Source: Acuticoccus yangtzensis (lineage in GTDB: Bacteria > Pseudomonadota > Alphaproteobacteria > Rhizobiales > Amorphaceae). From it: DNA of 64,000 bases. The stretch is taken from positions 310,001 through 374,000 of the forward strand of contig NZ_MJUX01000004.1 of NCBI RefSeq assembly GCF_001927245.1. Reading direction: 5' to 3'. Positions within the stretch are counted from its first letter, which is position 1. Each line of letters opens with the position of its first letter. Shown here piece after piece: positions 36,776 through 44,737 of the stretch. The position numbers were made by a program, and so were the translations under genes. The notes below the pieces were generated by a model. It worked only from the letters and a program-made list of their open reading frames with translations, was not told where the DNA came from and did no database searches.

Positions 36776-37827
36776 CCGCCCCGCTCGTGCGCCTCGAGGG
36801 CGTCAAGAAGTCCTACGGGGACAGCGTCGCGGTGAAGGGGATCGACCTTGCCATCGGCCGGGGCGAGTTCATCGCCATCATGGGCCCGTCCGGCTGCGGC
36901 AAGACCACCACCTTGCGCATGCTGGCGGGGCTGGAGACGCCGACCGAAGGCACCGTCACCATCGACGGCAAGGTGATGAACGACGTGCCGGTCCACGCGC
37001 GCGACACGCCACTGGTGTGGCAGTCGCTCGCCCTCTTCCCGTTCCTCAACGTCGCCCAGAACGTGGAATTCGGCCTGAAGATGCGCGGCGTTCCCGCGAA
37101 GGAGCGGCGCCAGAAGGTGGCGACGTGGCTGGACCGGCTCGGCCTCAGCGACTTCGCCCGGCGGCGGGTGGACCAGCTTTCCGGCGGCCAGCGCCAGCGC
37201 GTGGCGCTCGCCCGCAGCCTCGTCACCGAGCCGCCGATCCTCCTCCTCGACGAGCCTCTGTCGGCGTTGGACGCGCACCTCGTCATCCGCATGCAGGGGG
37301 TGCTGACGAAGCTGCAGCGCGAGCTCGGCATCACCTTCGTCTACGTCACCCACTCGCAGTCCGAAGCGTTCGCGATGGCGGACCGCGTCGTCATCATGGG
37401 CCATGGCGAGATCGCGCAGATCGGCCGCCCGCGCGAGATCTTCCGCGCCCCGCGCAATCGCTTCGTGGCCGAGTTCGTGGGCCGCAACAACATCCTGTCC
37501 GGCACCGTCTCCGGCGGGGCGATCGACCTCGGCCCCATCACCGTGCCGCTGCCTGGCGCCGCCGACGGCCCGGCCGAGATCGTCGTCGCCGCGGACCGGA
37601 TGAAAATCTCGCGCGAGGCGCCGGCCGCACCGGCGCTCGCCGCCGACTTCGTGTCGGAGGAGTTCGCGGGCACCGGCATCATCTGCTATTTCGAGGGCCC
37701 CGGCGGCGAGGAACTCAAGGCGCAGGTGAGCGAGGACGAGCTGGAGGCGCTCGACCCCGCACCCGGCGCGCGGTTTTATCTCACCTGGGCGCCCGAGTCG
37801 GCGCACGTGATGACAGGTCAGTCATGA
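36772..37827 (+). CDS. ABC transporter ATP-binding protein, PotA type
   Basis: ATPase powering the importer, 351 residues. Walker A GPSGCGKT is at 38-45, the Q-loop in LVWQSLALFPFLNV, the signature LSGGQRQRV near 136, Walker B ILLLDEPLS near 157 and the H-loop in VYVTHSQSEAFAMADR. A C-terminal regulatory TOBE region follows from about 240 (FVGRNNILSGTVSGGAI), as in PotA. Starts at ATG 36772, overlapping potC, and ends in an ATGA overlap with the deaminase gene, which ties transport to catabolism. Confidence 0.96.
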   Translation: MTAPLVRLEGVKKSYGDSVAVKGIDLAIGRGEFIAIMGPSGCGKTTTLRMLAGLETPTEGTVTIDGKVMNDVPVHARDTPLVWQSLALFPFLNVAQNVEFGLKMRGVPAKERRQKVATWLDRLGLSDFARRRVDQLSGGQRQRVALARSLVTEPPILLLDEPLSALDAHLVIRMQGVLTKLQRELGITFVYVTHSQSEAFAMADRVVIMGHGEIAQIGRPREIFRAPRNRFVAEFVGRNNILSGTVSGGAIDLGPITVPLPGAADGPAEIVVAADRMKISREAPAAPALAADFVSEEFAGTGIICYFEGPGGEELKAQVSEDELEALDPAPGARFYLTWAPESAHVMTGQS

Positions 37828-39065
37828 ACATCGACATCATCGTGAAGGGCGGCACCCTGCCGGACGGGCGGGTGGCCGACATCGCCATCGCGGACGGGCG
37901 CATCGCCGCTGTGGACGACGCCATCACCGCCGAGGCGGGCGAGGTGATCGACGCGTCGGGCAAGCTCGTCGCCCAGCCCTTCGTGGACGCGCACTTCCAC
38001 ATGGACGCGACGCTCTCCTACGGCCGCCCGCGGGTGAACGCATCGGGCACGCTCCTCGAAGGCATCGCGCTGTGGGGCGAACTGAAGGCGATCCAGTCGC
38101 GCGAGGACATCGTGGAGCGGGCGCTCGCCTACTGCCGCCAGGCCGTCGCGAAAGGCGTCCTCGCGATCCGCAGCCACGTGGACGTGACGGACCCGTCCTT
38201 CGCCACGGTCGAGGCGCTCTTGGAGGTGCGCGAGGCGGTGAAGGACACGCTGGACCTGCAGCTCGTCGCCTTTCCGCAGGACGGCTGGTTCCGCGCCGAG
38301 GGGGGCGGCGCCAACGTGGTGCGGGCGCTGGATGCCGGGGTAGACGTCGTCGGCGGCATCCCGCATTTCGAGCGGACGATGGCGGACGGGTTCGCGGCGG
38401 TGCGGGCGGCGTGCGAGCTGGCGGCGGAGCGGGGCCTTCGCGTCGACCTCCACTGCGACGAGAGCGACGACCCGATGAGCCGTCACATCGAGACGCTGGC
38501 GGCCGAGACGATCCGCTGCGGCCTTCAGGGCCGTGTGGCAGGCTCGCACCTCACGTCCATGCACTCGATGGACAACTATTACGTCGCCAAGCTCATCCCG
38601 CTGATTGCCGAGGCCGAGGTGGCGGCGATCCCCAACCCGCTGATCAACATCACGCTGCAGGGGCGGATGGACACCTACCCGAAGCGGCGCGGGCTGACGC
38701 GGGTGCCGGAGCTGGCGGCGTCCGGTGTGACGGTGGCGTTCGGTCAGGATTGCGTTATGGACCCGTGGTACCCGCTCGGCTCGGGCGACATGCTGGACGT
38801 TGCGCACATGGGGCTACACGTGGCGCTGATGACCTCGCCGGACGCGATGCGCCGCGCCTTCGCGATGGTGACGGACACGCCGGCCGCCATCCTCGGCCTC
38901 GACTTCGGCCTGACGACCGGCGACCGCGGAAGCCTCGTGGTGCTGGACGCGGCCGACCCGATCGAGGCGCTGCGCCTGCGCCCGGCCCGTCTCGCGGTCA
39001 TCTCCAACGGCCGCGTCGTCTCACGCACCGCCCCGGCTGTCTCCACCGTGACGGCGAGCTTCTGA
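37824..39065 (+). CDS. Cytosine deaminase-family amidohydrolase (CodA-like)
   Basis: Cytoplasmic metal-dependent deaminase of 413 residues. Against E. coli CodA, recalled key residues align at a constant offset of -4: metal ligands His57/His59 (DAHFHMDATL), His210 and catalytic Glu213 (LHCDESDDP), His242 (GSHLTSMHSMD), Asp309 (FGQDC), substrate Gln152 (AFPQDG) and Trp315 (MDPWY). GIPHFERT and GRMDTYPKRRGLTRV are also CodA signatures. The position after the metal Asp, Asp314 in E. coli, is Cys here. The reaction should be hydrolytic removal of ammonia from a cyclic amidine (cytosine, creatinine, isoguanine or similar). Starts in an ATGA overlap with the transporter ATPase. Confidence 0.9.
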   Translation: MNIDIIVKGGTLPDGRVADIAIADGRIAAVDDAITAEAGEVIDASGKLVAQPFVDAHFHMDATLSYGRPRVNASGTLLEGIALWGELKAIQSREDIVERALAYCRQAVAKGVLAIRSHVDVTDPSFATVEALLEVREAVKDTLDLQLVAFPQDGWFRAEGGGANVVRALDAGVDVVGGIPHFERTMADGFAAVRAACELAAERGLRVDLHCDESDDPMSRHIETLAAETIRCGLQGRVAGSHLTSMHSMDNYYVAKLIPLIAEAEVAAIPNPLINITLQGRMDTYPKRRGLTRVPELAASGVTVAFGQDCVMDPWYPLGSGDMLDVAHMGLHVALMTSPDAMRRAFAMVTDTPAAILGLDFGLTTGDRGSLVVLDAADPIEALRLRPARLAVISNGRVVSRTAPAVSTVTASF

Positions 39066-39127
39066 TGCTCTCGTTCTTCTCGGCGCCCTGTGAGGCGCTC
39101 ACGGTCGGGTGCCGCGCTAGCCTGACC

Positions 39128-39360
39128 AAGGGAACTGCGCTGTTGCGCAGTTCCCTTCATTTGCTGCTGAAGTCCGCAAGAGCGGACTTCAGGGCCGCCG
39201 TCGCGCCAATCCCTTGGCGGAGACGGTGGTACGCGCGCAAGGAGCCGCAGGCCGGCTTTAGCCGCTTGTCCTTGCGCGTGTGCCGCCGTCTCTGCCATGC
39301 GGTGCAGGGCGACGGTGGGTCCGGTGGTCAGGCGGGCCCGCTGACCATTGGTGGGACCCG
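39128..39360. repeat. Array of six successive hairpins in the deaminase-hydrolase gap
   Basis: The 337-base gap 39066-39402 has no gene but is packed with inverted repeats. Stem 1: 39128-39140 with 39145-39157, 13 perfect pairs, loop TGTT. Stem 2: 39167-39177 with 39182-39192, 11 perfect pairs, loop AAGA. Stem 3: 39194-39230, outer GCCGCCGTC/GACGGTGGT and inner CGCCAA/TTGGCG. Stem 4: 39231-39243 with 39269-39281, 13 pairs including one wobble. Stem 5: 39283-39290 with 39311-39318, CCGCCGTC/GACGGTGG, echoing stem 3. Stem 6: GGGTCC/GGACCC (39317-39359) enclosing TGGTCAG/CTGACCA. None has a T-run. It could be a structured RNA, a mobile palindromic element or mRNA-processing signals. Confidence 0.75.
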
Positions 39361-39402
39361 AGCCCGCCGGAGGCTGCGGCGGCGCCCCCAAGGGAGGCCC
39401 TG

Positions 39403-40269
39403 ATGCTGCTGCACCCCCTCCCCTGGCCCACCGGCAAGCGCCTCGCAGCGTCCATCACCTTCGACGTCGATGCGGACAGTCTCATCCGCAACGCGCGACC
39501 GGACGACGGGCACCTGAGGCTCCACCCCGTCACCATGGGCCGCTACGGCCCCACGGTGGCGGTGCCGCGCATTCTGGACACGTGGCAAAGGTTCGGCATC
39601 CGCCAGACCTTCTTCATGCCGGCGTGGGTGATGGAGACCTATCCCGCCACGGTGGAGGCGATTTTGAAGGGGGGCCACGAGATCGGCCACCACTCGTGGC
39701 GCCACGAGGACCCGCTCGGCCATTCGGACGACCGCGAGGCGGAGCTTTTCGGCCGCGCGATGGACACGCACGTCAGGATGACCGGCACCAAGCCGCGCGG
39801 CTACAGGGCGCCGGTCTACAACGCCACACCCGCCATCATCGGCCGGCTGATCGACGAAGGGTTCCTGTACGATTCCTCCCTGATGGCCGACGAGATCCCG
39901 TACCTGATGCGCCATCCCAAGGGCGAGATCATCGAGTTGCCGCCACACTGGGGGGCGGACGACTGGCCGCCCTTCGCCCATTTCGAGGAAATCGGCTACC
40001 TGATGCCGGTGCGCGCCCCGTCGGACGGCATCCGCGCCTTCCAGGAGGAGTATGCCGCGATGCACGCCGCGGGCGGCTTCTTCATGCCGGTGCTGCACCC
40101 CTTCCTGACCGGCCGTCTGGCGCGCTGGGCGGCGATGGAGGCGTGGCTTGCCCCGCTGGTCGAGGCGGGCGACACATGGTTCGCGCCGCTGGAGGAGATC
40201 GCCGCCCACGCCGCGCGCCACCGGGACCTGCTCCGGGTGGACACCATCGCCGAAGGAGACCCCGCGTGA
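39403..40269 (+). CDS. Polysaccharide deacetylase-fold (NodB) hydrolase, HpPgdA/cyclic-imide-hydrolase-like
   Basis: 288-residue NodB-fold metal hydrolase without a signal peptide. Metal-site motifs are SITFDVDAD near 17-25 and HEIGHHSWRHEDP near 90, with TGTKPRGYRAPVYN and FLYDSSLM after them. The late stretch EIIELPPHWGADDWPPF resembles the Helicobacter PgdA-like subgroup, where several cytoplasmic members act on cyclic imides or allantoin rather than sugars. Lack of export signal and its operon position support a small-molecule ring-opening role here. ATG 39403 has GGGAGG 6 bases upstream. The stop overlaps the next start. Confidence 0.85.
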   Translation: MLLHPLPWPTGKRLAASITFDVDADSLIRNARPDDGHLRLHPVTMGRYGPTVAVPRILDTWQRFGIRQTFFMPAWVMETYPATVEAILKGGHEIGHHSWRHEDPLGHSDDREAELFGRAMDTHVRMTGTKPRGYRAPVYNATPAIIGRLIDEGFLYDSSLMADEIPYLMRHPKGEIIELPPHWGADDWPPFAHFEEIGYLMPVRAPSDGIRAFQEEYAAMHAAGGFFMPVLHPFLTGRLARWAAMEAWLAPLVEAGDTWFAPLEEIAAHAARHRDLLRVDTIAEGDPA

Positions 40270-41279
40270 CCCCTGTCGACCCCGCCTACCTCCCCGTCTC
40301 CGCGTTCGACGTGCCGCGCTTCGCCGGTCTCGCCACGGTGATGCGCCTGCCGGTGCGCACGGCGGCGGCGCCGGACGGGGCGGAGATCGGCTTCCTCGGC
40401 ATCCCGTTCGACGGCGGCACCACCAACCGGCCGGGCGCGCGGCACGGCCCGCGGGCGGTGCGCGACGCGTCGACGATGATCCGCATGGTCAACCAGGCGA
40501 CGGCGGCGGCGCCGTTCCACACAGCCCGCGCGGCCGACTTCGGCGACGCGCAGGTGAACCTTGCCGACCTCACCCACACCCTCACACTGATCGAGGCGCA
40601 GACCGCGGCGCTGCGCGCAGGCGGCGTCGTCCCGCTCCTCATCGGCGGCGACCATCTCATCACCCTCCCGGCGCTCCGTGCGGCTCGGGCGGCGGCGGAC
40701 GGCCCGCTTGGCCTCGTCCACTTCGACGCGCACACGGACCTCTTCGACAGCTACTTCGGCGGCATGCGCTATACCCACGGCACCCCCTTCCGGCGCGCGG
40801 TGGAGGAAGGGCTGCTCGACCCGAAGAGGATGATCCAGATCGGCATCCGCGGCACCACCTATGACGGCGAGGACCGCGCCTTTGCAGCCGCCAACGGCAT
40901 CCGCATCGTCACCATCGAGGAGTTTCGCGAGCGCGGGCCTAAGGACGTGATGGCCGAGGCGCGGAACGTGGTGGGGAGCGCCCCCACCTACCTCTCCTTC
41001 GACATCGACGCGCTGGACCCCACCATCGCCCCCGGCACGGGCACGCCCGAGATCGGCGGCCTCACCGCCTACGAGGCGCAAGTGATGCTGCGCGCGCTGG
41101 ACGGGGTGGACATCGTCGCGGGCGACCTCGTCGAGGTGGCTCCGGGCCTCGACCCCGCGGGCGGCACCGCGTGGCACGGCGCGTCGATATTGTTCGAGAT
41201 GCTGTGCGTGGTCGCCGCCGCCACCGCCCGCCGCAAAGGCCGCGAGCCGGTGCTGTGCGCCAACCTGAAGGGCGCGTGA
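40266..41279 (+). CDS. Agmatinase/ureohydrolase family protein, first copy
   Basis: Binuclear-metal hydrolase of the arginase/agmatinase fold, 337 residues, expected to release urea from a guanidino compound. Metal ligands are His130 (IGGDH), Asp154/His156/Asp158 (FDAHTD), and Asp246/Asp248 (SFDIDALDP), all intact. GIPFDGGTTNRPGARHGPRAVR and PGTGTPEIGGLT match SpeB-like enzymes. GTG 40266 has GAAGGAGA 7 bases upstream and overlaps the preceding TGA. A second, clearly different member follows one base later. Guanidinobutyrase or a guanidino-acid hydrolase is as likely as agmatinase. Confidence 0.9.
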   Translation: MTPVDPAYLPVSAFDVPRFAGLATVMRLPVRTAAAPDGAEIGFLGIPFDGGTTNRPGARHGPRAVRDASTMIRMVNQATAAAPFHTARAADFGDAQVNLADLTHTLTLIEAQTAALRAGGVVPLLIGGDHLITLPALRAARAAADGPLGLVHFDAHTDLFDSYFGGMRYTHGTPFRRAVEEGLLDPKRMIQIGIRGTTYDGEDRAFAAANGIRIVTIEEFRERGPKDVMAEARNVVGSAPTYLSFDIDALDPTIAPGTGTPEIGGLTAYEAQVMLRALDGVDIVAGDLVEVAPGLDPAGGTAWHGASILFEMLCVVAAATARRKGREPVLCANLKGA

Positions 41280-41280
41280 G

Positions 41281-42225
41281 ATGGCTCACGGCTACGAGAC
41301 GGGGCGGCTGAACCTTCCTTTCGTCGGCATCTGCACCTTCGCCAAGGCGCCTTACGTCACCACGCTCGCCCCCGGCGAGGCGGACGTCGCCATCCTCGGC
41401 GCGCCGTTCGACTTCGGCACACAGTGGCGCGCGGGCGCCCGGTTCGGCCCGCGCTCGGTGCGCGAGGCGTCCACCCTCTTCTCTTTCGGCCATGCCGGCG
41501 CCTACGACCACGAGGACGACACGACCTATCTGGCGGACACCCGCATCGTCGACCTCGGCGACGCGGACATCGTCCACACCGACACCGAGACGAGCCACGC
41601 CAACATCGAGGCCGGGGTGCGGGCGATCCTGGCGGCGGGGGCGCTTCCGGTGGTGATCGGCGGCGACCATTCGATCAACATCCCCTGCGTGCGTGCCTTT
41701 TCGGATCACGGGCCGATCCACATCGTCCAGTTCGATGCGCATCTGGACTTCGTGGACGAGCGGCACGGCGTGCGCCACGGCCACGGCAACCCGATGCGCC
41801 GCGCCGCCGAACAGGACCACGTCACCGGCCTCTCCCAATTCGGCATCCGCAACGTGTCGTCCACCGCCAAGGAGGGCTACGAGGCGGCCCGCGCGATGGG
41901 GTCGGACATCCTCTCCGTGCGCCAGATCCGCGCGCTGGGCGCCGAGGCCGTGCTCGCCCGCGTCCCCGCCGGTGCGCGCTACTATGTGACGATCGACATC
42001 GACGGCTTCGACCCGTCGATCGCGCCCGGCACGGGCACCCCGTCGCACGGCGGCTTCCACTATTACGAGGTGCTGGAGCTTCTGGCGGGGCTCGCGAAGC
42101 GCGGCACCATCGTCGGCGTCGACCTCGTCGAGGTGGCGCCGGACTACGACCATTCGGGGTCGACGGCGATCCTGGCGGCACAGATCCTCCTCAACCTCAT
42201 CGGCCGGATCATGGCGGCCCGCTGA
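41281..42225 (+). CDS. Agmatinase/ureohydrolase family protein, second copy
   Basis: 314-residue homologue of the preceding enzyme. The metal site is intact: His130 (IGGDH), Asp152/His154/Asp156 (FDAHLD), and TIDIDGFDPSIAPGTGTP. It differs in the substrate-side loops: QWRAGARFGPRSVREAS and RHGVRHGHGNPMRRAAE replace the TNRPGARHGPRAVR and MRYTHGTPFRRAVE of the first copy. This divergence argues for a heteromer or sequential steps on different guanidino substrates, not a recent duplication. It begins one base after the upstream stop. Confidence 0.9.
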   Translation: MAHGYETGRLNLPFVGICTFAKAPYVTTLAPGEADVAILGAPFDFGTQWRAGARFGPRSVREASTLFSFGHAGAYDHEDDTTYLADTRIVDLGDADIVHTDTETSHANIEAGVRAILAAGALPVVIGGDHSINIPCVRAFSDHGPIHIVQFDAHLDFVDERHGVRHGHGNPMRRAAEQDHVTGLSQFGIRNVSSTAKEGYEAARAMGSDILSVRQIRALGAEAVLARVPAGARYYVTIDIDGFDPSIAPGTGTPSHGGFHYYEVLELLAGLAKRGTIVGVDLVEVAPDYDHSGSTAILAAQILLNLIGRIMAAR

Positions 42226-42247
42226 GGCGGCGGCGCGCCGACCCGCG

Positions 42248-43147
42248 ATGGAACAGCTCTACGCCCTCTTCGCCGAGGTCGCGCGGCAGGGATCGATCCG
42301 CAAGGCGGCGGACCGGCTCGGCCTGTCGGCGGCCTCCGTCAGCCGCCACATCGCGCGGCTGGAACACTCGCTGGACGCGCCGCTGCTGGACCGGCGCACC
42401 GACGGCGTGCGGCTCACCCCTGCGGGTGAGCTCCTGCTGCGCTTCATCGCCGACCGCACGCGCGAGTTGGAGCGCCTGCGCGCGGCCATCAACGAGTTGA
42501 AGGCGGTGGAGCGGGGTCACGTCTCGCTGTTCACGGTAGAGGGGATGCTGGGCGGCTTCATCCCGGGGGCGATCGCCACATTCGCGCGGCTCTATCCCGG
42601 CATCACCCACGAGCTGGTGGTGGCGGGGACGGACAACGTCGTCGCCGCCGTCGCCGAGGACCGCTGCGATATCGGCATCGCCTTCCAGCCGCAGCCGCGC
42701 GGCGGGGTGACCACGGTGGCGCAGATGCGCCAGCCGGTGCTGGCCGTCGTCGGTGCCGGGCATCCCCTGGCGGGGCGGCACGGGATCACCATGGCCGACC
42801 TTGCCAGCGAGCCGCTGTGCCTGCCGGACAAGACCTTCGGCATCCGCCAGGCGGTCGACCGGGCGGCCAAGCGGGCGGGTATCACCGCGCTCCACATGGA
42901 GACCAACTCCATCGACATGATGCGCCACTTCGCGCTGACCGGGATGGGCGTCACCTTCATGCCGGCCTTCGCGTTCGAGCGGGAGGCGGCGGCGGGCAGC
43001 CTCGTCGGCATCGCCATCGCCGATTCGAACCTGGAAAGTGCCACGGCGAAGGTGTGCATCCACGCCGAGCGCAGCCTGACGTGGGCCGCGCGGCGCATGC
43101 TCGACATCATCCTCAACGCCAGGCCGGACGGGTTCCGCCCCGTCTGA
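42248..43147 (+). CDS. LysR-family transcriptional regulator
   Basis: 299-residue LTTR. The N-terminal helix-turn-helix spans residues 1-60 (QGSIRKAADRLGLSAASVSRHIARLEHSL, RLTPAGELLLRF), followed by a linker helix and a periplasmic-binding-protein-like effector domain (GHVSLFTVEGMLGGFIPGAIATF, DIGIAFQPQPRGG, MRHFALTGMGVTFMPAFAFE). It lies 22 bases after the second ureohydrolase in the same direction and just before a TTGCA-N5-TGCAA dyad upstream of the liv operon. It could regulate the guanidino cluster, the liv operon, or both. Confidence 0.9.
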   Translation: MEQLYALFAEVARQGSIRKAADRLGLSAASVSRHIARLEHSLDAPLLDRRTDGVRLTPAGELLLRFIADRTRELERLRAAINELKAVERGHVSLFTVEGMLGGFIPGAIATFARLYPGITHELVVAGTDNVVAAVAEDRCDIGIAFQPQPRGGVTTVAQMRQPVLAVVGAGHPLAGRHGITMADLASEPLCLPDKTFGIRQAVDRAAKRAGITALHMETNSIDMMRHFALTGMGVTFMPAFAFEREAAAGSLVGIAIADSNLESATAKVCIHAERSLTWAARRMLDIILNARPDGFRPV

Positions 43148-43182
43148 GAGCCGCGCGGACACAGACGGCCGGAACGCGGAAG

Positions 43183-43203
43183 GTGTTGCACAAGATGCAA
43201 CAC
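43183..43203. promoter_or_regulatory. Dyad GTGTTGCA-N5-TGCAACAC, candidate LysR-type operator
   Basis: A perfect 8-base inverted repeat with a CAAGA spacer contains the LTTR T-N11-A box (TGCACAAGATGCA) with full dyad symmetry. It is about 85 bases upstream of livK and 36 bases after the lysR stop, a typical LysR activator site. A second inverted repeat, CCGTCTG/CAGACGG, spans the lysR stop codon (43140-43168). Confidence 0.5.
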
Positions 43204-43285
43204 GGCGGGCCACATTTGACGCTTCCGCCGGTCACCGATGACGGTTAGCTTCATTCTTAATCATGCACACGAATGGAGCGGCTGG

Positions 43286-44533
43286 ATGCGTCGATCCCCT
43301 TCTCGTCTCTCGGTCCCCCGCCTCTCGGCCTCGCGGCTGATGCTCCCGGCCGCCATCGCCGCCGGACTTGCGGCAGCCGCCCTGACAGCGCCTGCCGCCT
43401 TCGCGCAGGAGACGATCAAGGTCGGCGCGCCGCTTCCCCTCACCGGCGCCCTCTCCCCCGAAGGGCTGAAGCAGCAGCGCGGCTATGACCTGTGGGCCAA
43501 GGCCGTCAACGCCGACGGCGGGCTGAAGGTGGGCGACACCGCCTACGAGGTCGAGATCGTCTACGTCGACTACGAATCGCAGACGCCGCGTGCGGTGCAG
43601 TCGGCCGAGCGCCTGATCACCGAGGACGAGGTGAACTTCCTCTTCTCGCCCTTCGGCTCGGGCGCGGCGAAGGCCGCCTCTAGCGTGTCGGAGCGCTACC
43701 AGATCCCGACCATCGCGGCGACGGCCTCCTCCCCCTCGGTCTATGACCAGGGCTACCAGTATCTCTTCGGCACCTTCACGCCGAACGACACGCTGACGAC
43801 GCCGCTCACCGACCTCGTGCTCGAAGCCGACGACACGATCAAGACGATCGCCGTCTATGCGCGCAACGACCTCTTCCCGCTCGCCATCGCCCACGAGGCG
43901 GAGGCGGCCGCGAAGGCGAAGGGGCTCGATGTCCTGTCCTTCGACGAATATGCCATCGGCACGATGGACCACGCCTCGGCGCTGACCTTGATGCGCACGC
44001 GTCAACCGGACTGGGTCTTCGTCACCGGCTACATCAACGACCTGATCCTGATCCGCCGGCAGCTCGCCGACCTCGGCGTCGCCCCCAAGGTGCTGTCGAT
44101 GATCGCCGGCCCCGCCTACAAGGAATTCATCGAGGCGGCCGGGCCGCTCGCCGACAACGTGTCGAGCGCGGCCTGGTGGCACCCGGCCGTGGCCTATGAC
44201 GGGGACGACATCTTCGGCACCACCGCCGACTATGTGGCCGCGTTCGAGGCCGAATATGGCGCGACGCCGGACTATGCCGAAGCCTCGGCCAGCGCTGCGG
44301 GCGCGATCCTCGGCATGGCGATCGAGGCGGCCGGGTCGATCGACCCGCAGGAGGTGCGCGAGGCGCTGGCGCAGATGGACGCGGTGACCTTCTACGGCCC
44401 GGTCAAGTTCGGTGAGACCGGGCAGATCACGTCGCTGGAACCGCCGGTCTTCCAGATCCAGGACGGCACCACGAAGGTGGTCTTCCCCGAGGCGGTGAAG
44501 CAGACCGACCTCGTCATCGGCGGCATCAAATAA
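43286..44533 (+). CDS. livK: Branched-chain amino acid-type ABC transporter substrate-binding protein (LivK-like)
   Basis: Periplasmic receptor of the HAAT family, about 415 residues from ATG 43286 (GGAG 8 bases upstream; ATG 43238 is in frame but less likely). A signal peptide runs to TAPAAFAQETIKVG. GAPLPLTGALSPEGLKQQRGYDLWAKAVNADGG is the typical ligand-domain start, and the Leu/Ile/Val-BP fold continues with VIDYES-type and LYNDLF-type strands. Family members bind many ligands (amino acids, amides, aromatics, urea), so leucine transport should not be assumed. The enzymes downstream suggest a catabolic substrate. Confidence 0.92.
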   Translation: MRRSPSRLSVPRLSASRLMLPAAIAAGLAAAALTAPAAFAQETIKVGAPLPLTGALSPEGLKQQRGYDLWAKAVNADGGLKVGDTAYEVEIVYVDYESQTPRAVQSAERLITEDEVNFLFSPFGSGAAKAASSVSERYQIPTIAATASSPSVYDQGYQYLFGTFTPNDTLTTPLTDLVLEADDTIKTIAVYARNDLFPLAIAHEAEAAAKAKGLDVLSFDEYAIGTMDHASALTLMRTRQPDWVFVTGYINDLILIRRQLADLGVAPKVLSMIAGPAYKEFIEAAGPLADNVSSAAWWHPAVAYDGDDIFGTTADYVAAFEAEYGATPDYAEASASAAGAILGMAIEAAGSIDPQEVREALAQMDAVTFYGPVKFGETGQITSLEPPVFQIQDGTTKVVFPEAVKQTDLVIGGIK

Positions 44534-44546
44534 ATCTCCCCCGCCT

Positions 44547-44606
44547 CCCGGCCAGGCTCCGGCCTGCCGGGGGTCCCTCCACCGGCCCGGATCCGTCCGG
44601 GCCGGT
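44547..44606 (+). other. Two intercistronic hairpins between livK and livH
   Basis: CCCGGC(C)AGG pairs with CCTGCCGGG (44547-44571, one bulge), then ACCGGCCCGGA (44581-44591) pairs perfectly with TCCGGGCCGGT (44596-44606), loop TCCG. The T-run is absent (CCCCTTT follows). Such structures after binding-protein genes usually stabilise the upstream mRNA or partly terminate, giving more receptor than permease. Confidence 0.7.
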
Positions 44607-44737
44607 CCCCTTTGTCGGCAGGCTTCCTCGCCCCGCCATCCGGCGCCCGCAGCGCGCCGGTCCGTCCCCGGCGCCGCCAGCGTCCGGTCAACGCCCCCGC
44701 CGCAGCCCGCACCCGGCGCGGCCTTCAGGGACGCTTC

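Noticed and set aside
39066-39402. Tandem tRNA or riboswitch in the hairpin-rich gap
   Set aside because: No tRNA cloverleaf, CCA end or known riboswitch core could be traced; only successive simple stem-loops are visible.
43140-43168. Terminator at the end of the LysR gene
   Set aside because: CCGTCTG/CAGACGG pairs but has a 15-base loop, spans the stop codon and lacks a T-run.
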